Shown: piece after piece, positions 7,315-15,145 of the stretch
Layout of the letters: each line of letters opens with the position of its first letter
Numbering within the stretch: the stretch's first letter is position 1
Source of the DNA: Bacilli bacterium
GTDB taxonomy: Bacteria; Bacillota_I; Bacilli_A; RF39; UBA660
Reading direction: 5' to 3'
Length of the DNA: 20,381 nucleotides
NCBI GenBank assembly: GCA_016296185.1
Contig: JAEDJT010000026.1
Coordinates: 1 to 20,381, forward strand
Program-made: the position numbers and the translations under genes
Notes under the pieces: generated by a model
Seen by the model: the letters and a program-made list of their open reading frames with translations, nothing else
Database searches by the model: none
What the model was told of the DNA's origin: nothing

Positions 7315-9097
7315 ATTTTTTCCTAGGTCTACCTCTACGTTTAGAAGTTACTTCTTCATCATTTCCTGGAACGAAAGTATCAAAGATACTAGTACTAGTT
7401 AAATCATCATCTAAGAACTCTCTTTGAGCTTTAGCAATTCTTCTTTTTTCTTCTTTTTCTCTTTCTTTTTCCAATTTTCTTAATTCTCTTTTTGATAAAG
7501 GTTCTTCAGAAACTGTTTCAATTTCTTTTGTTTCGTTATATCCACCAACATCTTCATCATCTAATATAACAGGTATTTCTTCAGTTTCTTCATCTTCAAT
7601 TTCAATTTCTTCATCTTCATCAGAAACAGGTAAATCTTTAATTTCTAATGTTAAAGATACTTTTTCTTCTTCAGGATCAACTTCTTTTTCTTCATGAATT
7701 TCATCTAAAGCTTCTTTAACTTTTTTAGTATCAACTGGAGCATCAGGAACTTCTTCTACAATAAATTCCTTATTAACAAATTCTCCATTTTCCATTACTG
7801 CTAACATTTTAACAAGTTTATTTTTCTTTTTACCATTCATTATCATTAATGTAATAATTGCTAAAATAGATAATCCTAAACCTGTTGCAAAACATATTAC
7901 TAATAATAGATAATCTTTAACATCATCTTGTAAACTAACAATTAAATTAGTTTGATATCTTTGGAAAGTACCTTCTCTTAAATCATATTGATACCAACCT
8001 TTTTCACCAGTTTTAGCATTCATACCATATACAACAACATAATCAGCTTCACCAGCAATATATTTTAAACATTTAACATTTTCATCATTAATCATTATTT
8101 CAACTGATTCATAGCCTTTTAATACTTCATCAGTATCTAAAGCAATAAATGTAATACCATCAGTTGCAAATTGTTTATATAAAGTATATGTTCCATCACT
8201 ATTATAAATATATAAAGCAATATTTCCTTCTTCATCTTTTAACCCAACAATAATAAAATCATTAGTTTCACTTTCAAAACAAGGTACTTCTTCTTCATTA
8301 ATCAAAATAGTAGAAGCACTATAGAAATTTGGTTTTTCTAAACTATCAATTTTTCTAACAATACTATATTGTTTACCATCTAAAGTAACATATATAGGAT
8401 TTAATTCTTGTCTAGTAATATTTAAAACATAAGTTTTAGTATTACCTTTTTGAGCTGTTACAACAACTTCAACTTTATTTGAACCTTCTGATAATTCAAC
8501 TTCTCCTGCTCCTTTAATTGATGCAGATCCGTCAGCTTTATTAGCTACAACATTTACTTTTTCAACATCATTAGGAACAGTTAATTCATATTCTAAAGTA
8601 TTCTTACTAAATTCAGGACTAAGTTCATAACCTTCAACAGATAAATTACTTAAATCTGCATTTGTACTATAACTAGCTTCAATTTCAGCTTGTGTTTTAG
8701 CAGTAATTGAAACACTACCTTTTGAACTTTCAACTGCAGCAGAACCAGTTGAAGTATAATCATACATTTGAGCAGCTCTTAATCCAATTGTACCTGTTCC
8801 ACTTTTTTTAGACTTTAAAGTGTATGTTACTTTAGTATATTGATTATTAATACCACCAGTTTTTACACAATCTCCACCAGTATCAGAATTAGCACTTACT
8901 AATGAGAATAATGAATCATCATAGCTTAAACAATATTCCCATCCAGCAGCTCCACTAGCAGAAACAGTAACAGTAAATGTATTTCCAACAACAACTGTAC
9001 TTTTGCTAGCAGATACTTTTAATGACGCAGCATTTACAAATCCAACACCTATAAAGCATACAAATAAACTAAATAATATATATTTTATTTTTTTCAT
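7313..9097 (-). CDS. Membrane-anchored cohesin-like surface protein with a long acidic cytoplasmic tail
   Basis: A type-I membrane protein of 594 residues. It has a signal peptide (1-24, cut near VNAA/S) and a cohesin-like beta-sandwich (about 25-135; VVVGNTFTVTVSASG then LSYDDSLFSLVSA, C56 and C77 likely paired). A cadherin-like beta-sandwich follows (about 148-229; LSNLSV...YVLNITR), then two copies of a roughly 48-residue unit (264-311 and 333-381). One membrane helix (396-420) leads to a 174-residue tail that is strongly acidic at 450-535. A charged helix follows at 536-560, and the end is basic with an RRGRPRKK AT-hook-like motif. Its ATG at 9097 follows AGGTGA; a TTG at 9100 is too close to the SD. 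It lies eight bases after the dockerin-bearing glucosaminidase gene, so the two probably bind each other. The cohesin assignment is by pattern, not by search. Confidence 0.75.
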   Translation of the reverse strand: MKKIKYILFSLFVCFIGVGFVNAASLKVSASKSTVVVGNTFTVTVSASGAAGWEYCLSYDDSLFSLVSANSDTGGDCVKTGGINNQYTKVTYTLKSKKSGTGTIGLRAAQMYDYTSTGSAAVESSKGSVSITAKTQAEIEASYSTNADLSNLSVEGYELSPEFSKNTLEYELTVPNDVEKVNVVANKADGSASIKGAGEVELSEGSNKVEVVVTAQKGNTKTYVLNITRQELNPIYVTLDGKQYSIVRKIDSLEKPNFYSASTILINEEEVPCFESETNDFIIVGLKDEEGNIALYIYNSDGTYTLYKQFATDGITFIALDTDEVLKGYESVEIMINDENVKCLKYIAGEADYVVVYGMNAKTGEKGWYQYDLREGTFQRYQTNLIVSLQDDVKDYLLLVICFATGLGLSILAIITLMIMNGKKKNKLVKMLAVMENGEFVNKEFIVEEVPDAPVDTKKVKEALDEIHEEKEVDPEEEKVSLTLEIKDLPVSDEDEEIEIEDEETEEIPVILDDEDVGGYNETKEIETVSEEPLSKRELRKLEKEREKEEKRRIAKAQREFLDDDLTSTSIFDTFVPGNDEEVTSKRRGRPRKK

Positions 9098-9105
9098 CAA
9101 TTCAC

Positions 9106-11091
9106 CTAAAATTTAACCTTTCCTAAAATATACCCCTGTACTGAAATTAAATCATCTAATTTAACTTCACCATTACCATTTATATCTGCAGCAAATATTC
9201 TATCTTTTGTTAAAGATACTCTTCCAAGTATATAACCTTGAATAGATATTAAATCAGGAAGTTTAACTTCACCATCTCCATTAATATCACCTTTAACAGA
9301 AATTGTATAAGTAGCTGTAGTAGCACCTTCAATAACTATTACATCACCAGTAGCTAAAGAACCACTACCCTTAACAGTTCCATTACTATTCTTAACAGTA
9401 GCTTTACCTCCATTATTTACAACAGTATTTACTAATGTACCAACTTGAGTACCAGGACTTATATCGTACATATTGCTTCCATTAACTTTAACAGCTAATT
9501 TACTAACTATGTCAGCTACAGCAACTTTATTTTGAGCAACTTGTTTAATATTAACAATATAAGTAGATTTAGTAACACCATCTTCAGCAGTTACATTAAT
9601 AGTTGCAGTAGCAACACCATTATTGAAATATAATCTACCAGTACCATTTATAGTACCTCTACCATCATTACTAGTAGCAGCTACATCTACGTAATTATTA
9701 TTAGTTTGAATATTATAATTATATTCAACTACATCTTTTTGAAATCCTGTAATAGTTTTACCATCTACAGTAATATTACTTAATTTAGCGTCGTTACTTC
9801 TATTAATTGCTTGAAAAGCATCACTACCCATATTCTCATATACTGGAATAATAAAATTAAATGAAGAATTTAATAAATTACCTGCATTATATGCATTATA
9901 TAACTTAATAGCTTCCCCAGCAGGAGCATATGCATTAGTCATATATTGGTGTGTATATTTAGTATAAGCTGAATATGTAGAAACATTAAACTTTTCAAAA
10001 TAATTAGTATTTTGACCTTTATTAGTATAAGCTTCAGCTATAAACTTAGCTCCACCTTTAATTGCTTTTTCTTGAGTATCCCATGGTCTTAAATAAGATA
10101 ATGTTCCATCAGGTTCAGTACTTTTATTAACATAACCTGCTGCATAAGCCAAACCATTACCTAACGCTGTTAAACCATTAGCAGAATAACTATTAATATT
10201 ATAAAAATTATAATAACCATCTAAAGTATTAGATTCATAATAATTACCAGTGTCAGTACTATATGATCCACTATAACCTTTAAATGAACTTTTACCACCA
10301 GTTTCCTGACTACTTCTAGATATTAAATGTAATGGATTAACACTATAAGTAACACCAGCTTCTGCAAAATAATTAGAATATGATTTTAAATAACCATCTC
10401 CAACAGTAGCAATTTTATTTAATGCTGCATCATTATAAATACCTTTACTAGTTTGAAAATCTAAAAATTGAAATATAGTATTTTCAAATAAACTATTTCT
10501 TGGATCCATAAATGAACCAATAGTATTTTGATTAATATAATAATAATCTGCTTCTGCAGGACTACTACTTAACCAATAATTAGAATTAGATGATTGTAAT
10601 ACTACTTTCCATTTTTCATTACTAGTAGCATCATTAAAATTAACACCTACTCTATTAGCAGTAAATTTCCAATTAGGATACTTACTATGTAAATAATATA
10701 GATATGGACAATAACTTCTATCAAATCCACCAGCAACTAAACTATTACAATATCCTTCATAAGTATCAGAACCAGATATATTATTAGTCTTTTTATTAGC
10801 TTCAACATTTAATACATAACTTTTTAAAATATATCCAGCTTTACCATCATAAGTAACTTTATAAAATTTACCACTTTCACCAGTTACATTAACTCTACTA
10901 CCATAAACAATTTCAGTAACTTTAGAACTACTATTACTAGCTTCAGATCTCATTACTAACGCATCTGCATATATTAATCCATTAAAAGGATAACTATTAG
11001 CAATAACTTCTTCAGAATTAAAATAAAGACTTATTATTAATAATAAGAGAAAAGTAAAACATAAACTTATAAACTTCAAAAATCTATTCAC
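9106..11091 (-). CDS. Secreted SH3b / glucosaminidase-type autolysin with a C-terminal dockerin
   Basis: A 661-residue exported wall hydrolase. The signal peptide is at about 1-32. An SH3b wall-binding domain (about 37-95; LVMRSEASNSSSKVTEIV) follows. A glucosaminidase domain of the LytD/GH73 kind (about 112-410) would cleave GlcNAc-MurNAc glycan strands. Its catalytic glutamate is probably E263 in ISRSSQETGGKSSF, and C115/C128 may be paired. A cadherin-like beta-sandwich follows (434-518), then a small module (524-600), then a type-I dockerin (601-661). The dockerin has two near-identical calcium loops, DINGDGEVKLPDLIS and DINGNGEVKLDDLIS, each followed by an I/V-QGYILG helix. The start is GTG at 11091 with GAAGGGAG upstream; an ATG two bases before it is out of frame. 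It is first in an operon with the cohesin-like gene, its likely partner. Confidence 0.88.
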   Translation of the reverse strand: MNRFLKFISLCFTFLLLLIISLYFNSEEVIANSYPFNGLIYADALVMRSEASNSSSKVTEIVYGSRVNVTGESGKFYKVTYDGKAGYILKSYVLNVEANKKTNNISGSDTYEGYCNSLVAGGFDRSYCPYLYYLHSKYPNWKFTANRVGVNFNDATSNEKWKVVLQSSNSNYWLSSSPAEADYYYINQNTIGSFMDPRNSLFENTIFQFLDFQTSKGIYNDAALNKIATVGDGYLKSYSNYFAEAGVTYSVNPLHLISRSSQETGGKSSFKGYSGSYSTDTGNYYESNTLDGYYNFYNINSYSANGLTALGNGLAYAAGYVNKSTEPDGTLSYLRPWDTQEKAIKGGAKFIAEAYTNKGQNTNYFEKFNVSTYSAYTKYTHQYMTNAYAPAGEAIKLYNAYNAGNLLNSSFNFIIPVYENMGSDAFQAINRSNDAKLSNITVDGKTITGFQKDVVEYNYNIQTNNNYVDVAATSNDGRGTINGTGRLYFNNGVATATINVTAEDGVTKSTYIVNIKQVAQNKVAVADIVSKLAVKVNGSNMYDISPGTQVGTLVNTVVNNGGKATVKNSNGTVKGSGSLATGDVIVIEGATTATYTISVKGDINGDGEVKLPDLISIQGYILGRVSLTKDRIFAADINGNGEVKLDDLISVQGYILGKVKF

Positions 11092-11125
11092 ATTACTACT
11101 CCCTTCTATTAAAATATATAGACTA

Positions 11126-11134
11126 ATTATATCA
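11126..11134 (-). promoter_or_regulatory. Extended -10 promoter of the glucosaminidase-cohesin operon
   Basis: On the minus strand TGA+TATAAT forms a perfect extended -10, about 35 bases before the GTG at 11091, giving a leader near 28 nt. The hexamer at -35 (TTTTTT) is poor, so the TGn extension is presumably important. Confidence 0.6.
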
Positions 11135-11191
11135 CAAAATAAGGGTATAAAAAACCCCTTAAAAAGAAATAAAAAAAGTAACTAATATCGT

Positions 11192-11220
11192 TTGTTATAT
11201 CATCTATTTTATGATATAAT
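11192..11220 (+). promoter_or_regulatory. Promoter of the LCP gene, overlapped by an inverted repeat
   Basis: TTGTTA (11192-11197), a 17-nt spacer ending in TGA, and TATAAT (11215-11220) form a good sigma-A promoter with extended -10. A perfect 9-bp inverted repeat TTATATCAT / ATGATATAA (11195-11203 and 11211-11219) covers both elements and could be an operator. The start codon is 31 bases downstream. Confidence 0.7.
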
Positions 11221-11250
11221 TTTTAACATAGAATAAAAAAAGGTGATGAC

Positions 11251-13527
11251 ATGAGCATATTAAAAAACAAAATAAAAAAAGTAAATAAACTTAAGAGATT
11301 TTTTTATTTCTTAACATCCTTATTATATATATTATCAACAGGATATTTTGTATTTGCCCTATTACATTTAGCAAGTATAGAAACAGTTCTAAGAATAATA
11401 GTAATAATAATAGCAATATTATGGGCAATAATATATTTATTCATAGCACTAATTGCAATGTTAGCTAAAAAGACAAAAACATTCGTAGTACTTACTGTAC
11501 TAACATTAATATTATGTCCTATATATGGTGCTGGTGGTTATTATATTAATAAAGTATATGGATCATTAAGTATGATGAATAGAGATACAATAACATATAC
11601 TACTAATTTAATAGCACTTAATAGTACAACATTTAATACTAGTTCAAAAATTGGTATGGTAGAAACAGAAAACGATATCGAAGGACATGAATTAGCAGTT
11701 GCATTAATTCATAAAAAGAATATGACTAATAAAGTTGTATATTATGAAGATTATGGAACAATGATTAGAGCATTATATGACGGAAAAATCGATGCATGTT
11801 TCGTTACAAGTAATTATGCTATAACATTCGCTAATGAAACATTTACAGAAGATCCAAACGAAACTCCATTAGCTGATAGAGTTAAAGTTATTGATGAATA
11901 TAGTGAAGATAGAAAAAATCAAGATACAGAAACTATTTCTGATACATCAATTAGTAAAATTACTAAAAAGATAGATGAACCATTCACAATGTTAATTATG
12001 GGTGTTGATTCAGAAGATGATGGATTAAAAGCAAATCAAGCATTTAATGGTGATACATTAATCATGGTTACATTTAATCCAAAAACATTAACAGCAACAA
12101 TGTTCTCTATTCCAAGAGATATGTATGTACCAATAGCATGTAATGGAAATAAATATGCAAAAATAAATTCATCTGCAGCTTATGGTTCAAGTTGTGTTAT
12201 TAATACAGTACAAAACTTAACTGGTATTACAGTTGATTACTATTTAAAAATGAACTTCAAAGGTGTTGTAGATTTAGTAGATGCCTTAGGAGGCGTTACA
12301 GTAGATGTTGAAGAACCAGACTTTAATATAAATGCTGGTGTTGATTGTAAGGGAATGGTTTGTGAACAAAATAGTTTAAGACATTTCGGAAATGAAATGG
12401 TATATGTTCCAACAGGTGTTCAAACAATCAATGGTGAACAAGCATTAGCATATGCAAGAAATAGACATCAATATGCTATATCAGATATTGCTCGTAACCA
12501 ACATCAACAAGATATTATTGAAGCAATTGCTCAAAAAGCAAAAACATTAAGAAGTGTTAAAGATTTTGAAAACTTATTAGATGCAGTTTCTAGAAACTTA
12601 GAAACAAATATGACTCCAGAACAAATCATGTCATTCTATAACGTATTTAAAGATGTAGTATTAAATTCAAATAGTGACTCATTCTCTATTAAGAAAACAT
12701 ACTTAGCTTATTATTCATTAACAGTATATAGAGGTTATAATGCTTCTTGTTTAGGATATTATCAATCATCTCTAGATGCTATTACAAAATTAATGAGACA
12801 AAACTTAGGAAAAGAAAAAGTTACTCCAGTTAAAACATTTGATATTTCATATAATGAAGATTACGAAACACCATTAGTTGGATATGGATTAACATCTGGT
12901 ACTAAACTAGAAACATTACCAAGTTTCATAACTTATGATAAAGATTATGTTAATGGTTGGTGCCATGAACATTCATTAGATTGTAAATTCGAATCAAGAG
13001 CTTCTGCTGAAGATAAAGGATTCATATTAGAACAATCTGAATATCAACATACATTATTAAAAGCAATTAAATCAGTAACATTCATTTATAGTGATGGATC
13101 ATTAAAACAAGGAGCTACAGGAACTACTCCTACTCCTGATTCTAATTCAAATAAATTAAAAAACTATATTGGATATGATAAAGATTATGTAAAAGAAAAA
13201 TTCTGTGATTTAAATCCAGACATCAAATGTACATTCAATGAAATTGAAGGAGATGGAAAAACAGAAGCTGGTGAAATTACAAAACAATCACAATCAGCTG
13301 GCACAGATTTAGATAGTATTACAAGTGTTACATTTACTTATAGTGATGGTAAAGGTTATAAAAAACCTGAGACTCCTAGTTCACCTAGTAATCCAGGTAC
13401 ATCAAGTACTCCTGGTACTTCAGGTGAGCAAGAAATTCCTGGTGCTCCAACTGGACAAAAACCATCACAAGATGAAACACCATCTGCAGAAAATCAAGCA
13501 GATGGAACTGGAGATACAATAGAATAA
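11251..13527 (+). CDS. LytR-CpsA-Psr (LCP) glycopolymer ligase with extra binding-protein-like and PASTA-like domains
   Basis: A membrane-anchored LCP enzyme, a family that transfers undecaprenyl-diphosphate-linked glycopolymers to peptidoglycan outside the cell. Three membrane helices (about 17-40, 46-72, 77-100) precede an extracellular segment (about 130-215) resembling a lobe of a family-3 solute-binding protein (YYEDYGTMIRALYDGKIDA). The LCP core (about 244-435) has GVDS (251-254), D268, SIPRDMYVP (286-294), K304, the arginine cluster YARNRH (401-406) and R415. Two PASTA-like repeats (about 545-616 and 635-700) each contain YDKDYV and a close cysteine pair. The last 55 residues are a Pro/Ser/Thr/Gly-rich tail. 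The 758 residues are far longer than ordinary LCP proteins. SD AGGTGATG precedes the ATG. It is divergent from the glucosaminidase operon and followed by a phosphoesterase gene. Confidence 0.9.
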   Translation: MSILKNKIKKVNKLKRFFYFLTSLLYILSTGYFVFALLHLASIETVLRIIVIIIAILWAIIYLFIALIAMLAKKTKTFVVLTVLTLILCPIYGAGGYYINKVYGSLSMMNRDTITYTTNLIALNSTTFNTSSKIGMVETENDIEGHELAVALIHKKNMTNKVVYYEDYGTMIRALYDGKIDACFVTSNYAITFANETFTEDPNETPLADRVKVIDEYSEDRKNQDTETISDTSISKITKKIDEPFTMLIMGVDSEDDGLKANQAFNGDTLIMVTFNPKTLTATMFSIPRDMYVPIACNGNKYAKINSSAAYGSSCVINTVQNLTGITVDYYLKMNFKGVVDLVDALGGVTVDVEEPDFNINAGVDCKGMVCEQNSLRHFGNEMVYVPTGVQTINGEQALAYARNRHQYAISDIARNQHQQDIIEAIAQKAKTLRSVKDFENLLDAVSRNLETNMTPEQIMSFYNVFKDVVLNSNSDSFSIKKTYLAYYSLTVYRGYNASCLGYYQSSLDAITKLMRQNLGKEKVTPVKTFDISYNEDYETPLVGYGLTSGTKLETLPSFITYDKDYVNGWCHEHSLDCKFESRASAEDKGFILEQSEYQHTLLKAIKSVTFIYSDGSLKQGATGTTPTPDSNSNKLKNYIGYDKDYVKEKFCDLNPDIKCTFNEIEGDGKTEAGEITKQSQSAGTDLDSITSVTFTYSDGKGYKKPETPSSPSNPGTSSTPGTSGEQEIPGAPTGQKPSQDETPSAENQADGTGDTIE

Positions 13528-13528
13528 T

Positions 13529-13553
13529 AAAAGTACCTTCAAGGGTACTTTTT
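13529..13553 (+). terminator. Intrinsic terminator after the LCP gene
   Basis: A 9-bp stem AAAAGTACC / GGTACTTTT with a 6-nt loop ends in five T. It lies in the 46-base gap before the phosphoesterase gene. No separate promoter is obvious there, so it may act as a partial terminator that lowers downstream expression. Confidence 0.75.
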
Positions 13554-13573
13554 CCGTCTAAAGGAGAATAAAC

Positions 13574-14437
13574 ATGAAAGAAGAAATATTTTATACTAAT
13601 AAAGATGTAGAAGATACCAAGATAGCTTTATTAAGTGATATACATTATTATTATCCAGGATATGATGATAGAATATTTTACAAAATTATTAGAACAATAA
13701 AAGAACAAAATCCAAATTATATTTGTATAGTTGGAGATATATTAGATGATGCATCAGTAGATAATTTAAATGCATTAGAAAACTTCTTAAAAGAATTATC
13801 TCGTATAGCACCTATAGTAATGGTTTTAGGTAATCATGATGAAAAAACAGGTTATATGTGGAATTGGAAGTACAGATCAAATAATCAGCTTAAAACAATC
13901 TTAAAACACGTAAATAACCTACACATATTAAATGATTCTAACTGGCAAGATAAAGATTCAAATATAAACTTCTTTGGATTTAATCTTTCATATCATCATT
14001 TCGAAGAAGTTGATGAAGAATATAAATCATTTGAAGAAGAAGTAAGAGAATTAAACTTCGATATGCCTACAGAACCATATAACGTAGTATTATTCCACTC
14101 TCCTATTAATATTTATAATTTTATAAGAAATCATCCAAGACATAATCTAAATAAAGCAAACTTAATATTATCAGGTCATATGCATAATGGTTGCTTACCC
14201 TCATGGATAGCAAGATTTATAAATAAAACATTTAAATCTTCAAGAGGTTTAATATCACCAATGAAAAAACCATTTCCTAAATATGCTCAAGGAAGAATAT
14301 ATAATGAAAAAGTTGATGGTTACGTATATGAAGGTGTAACAAAACTATCACATTCAACAAGAATGTTCCATATATTTAATGGAATATATAAAATGAAAGT
14401 TCAATTTATTACAATCAAAAAAAATAATCAAGAATAA
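13574..14437 (+). CDS. Calcineurin-like metallophosphoesterase
   Basis: A 287-residue binuclear-metal phosphoesterase of the YkuE/YaeI-like kind. All family motifs are present: SDIH (D22, H24), GDILDD (D55), GNHDE (N87, H88, D89), H175 in LFHSP and GHMHNG (H202, H204). There is no signal peptide or membrane helix, so it is expected to be cytosolic or peripheral. Relatives act on lipid pyrophosphates such as UDP-diacylglucosamine-type substrates or on nucleotides; the substrate here cannot be inferred. AAAGGAG precedes the ATG. It follows the LCP gene on the same strand, which hints at a role in envelope metabolism such as recycling lipid-linked or phosphorylated intermediates, but that is speculation from position. 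Confidence 0.88.
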   Translation: MKEEIFYTNKDVEDTKIALLSDIHYYYPGYDDRIFYKIIRTIKEQNPNYICIVGDILDDASVDNLNALENFLKELSRIAPIVMVLGNHDEKTGYMWNWKYRSNNQLKTILKHVNNLHILNDSNWQDKDSNINFFGFNLSYHHFEEVDEEYKSFEEEVRELNFDMPTEPYNVVLFHSPINIYNFIRNHPRHNLNKANLILSGHMHNGCLPSWIARFINKTFKSSRGLISPMKKPFPKYAQGRIYNEKVDGYVYEGVTKLSHSTRMFHIFNGIYKMKVQFITIKKNNQE

Positions 14438-14452
14438 TCTTGATTATTTTTT
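14419..14452. terminator. Bidirectional terminator between convergent operons
   Basis: A perfect 15-bp stem (14419-14433 with 14438-14452) and a 4-nt ATAA loop, with A6 on one side and T6 on the other, works in both directions. It ends the phosphoesterase transcript and the transcript of the convergent minus operon. The TAA of the plus gene is in the loop side (14435-14437) and the TAA of the minus gene (14444-14446) is in the stem. Confidence 0.85.
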
Positions 14453-15145
14453 CTTTGCACCAGTATTATATTTAGGACTAAATGTAGGTTGGAAATCAAC
14501 TACACTATATCTATTATTATCTCTTTCTTTAACAATAACAATAGTACCTTTATCATCATAACCTGAATTTGTTTTTTCATAAGTCCATTCAACTTTCATT
14601 GAATAAGCATCAACTTTTTCTTCATCTAAAGTATATGTTGTTTCATCTACTGAAATAACTTTAATAGAAGCAACCTTTGGTAAATCTTGTTTTCTATCAC
14701 CATAAGTATCATCTTCTACAGTACTATATAATGTATCCATTACTTTTTTATCAAACATATTCTTTTTATCAGAATAATAATATTCAGATCCACCAATATC
14801 ATATTTATTTAATTTAGTTTCAATAGTATATAAATCAATAATAAATAATTTACCAACTTGATTAACATAACCATTAACATCTAATTCTTTAGCATCTAGA
14901 ATATCTTTTAACACATTATATTCTTTCTTATATAATTCACTATCTTTATCACTTAAACTATATCCATAATCTCTATTTTCATCTAAGATTTGTACTTCTA
15001 CTGGATTACCTTTAGTTTTCTTAAAGCAAGTAAAATATACAGTAGTACCAACTAATAATAAAGCAAGAATAATACCAACAATAATTAAAATCTTTTTCTT
15101 CTTACTTTTTTGTTTACTTTGTTCAGTAACAATCTTTCTAGCCAT
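14444..15145 (-). CDS. Membrane-anchored extracellular protein of unknown function
   Basis: I do not recognise this family. The 233-residue protein has a very basic cytoplasmic N-terminus (residues 1-18, lysine-rich), one membrane helix (about 19-41) and an extracellular domain of about 190 residues. The domain looks like a mixed alpha/beta fold: an N-terminal helical part (about 62-105) and a C-terminal strand-rich part (about 150-222) ending FQPTFSPKYN. The only cysteine is in the membrane segment. Its ATG overlaps the end of the LtaS-like gene by eight bases and has a strong AGAGGAG site inside that gene, so the two are translationally coupled. A role as accessory or regulator of the LtaS-like enzyme is suggested by this coupling only. 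Confidence 0.75.
   Translation of the reverse strand: MARKIVTEQSKQKSKKKKILIIVGIILALLLVGTTVYFTCFKKTKGNPVEVQILDENRDYGYSLSDKDSELYKKEYNVLKDILDAKELDVNGYVNQVGKLFIIDLYTIETKLNKYDIGGSEYYYSDKKNMFDKKVMDTLYSTVEDDTYGDRKQDLPKVASIKVISVDETTYTLDEEKVDAYSMKVEWTYEKTNSGYDDKGTIVIVKERDNNRYSVVDFQPTFSPKYNTGAKKK

Noticed and set aside
9109..9291. Dockerin loops as EF-hand-like calcium sensor unrelated to cohesin
   Set aside because: The two near-identical 24-residue repeats, each a DxNxxGxVxxxDL loop followed by a helix, are the dockerin pattern, and a cohesin-like partner is encoded next door.
11141..11160. AAGGG...CCCTT inverted repeat as a terminator or riboswitch
   Set aside because: Only five pairs with a long AT loop and no T tract in the right place. 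It lies between two divergent promoters where no transcript would need to end.
13325..13522. 65-codon open frame on the plus strand inside the LCP gene
   Set aside because: It is an out-of-frame shadow of the repetitive Pro/Ser/Thr-rich tail of the LCP protein, with low-complexity Leu/Val/His content and no ribosome-binding site.
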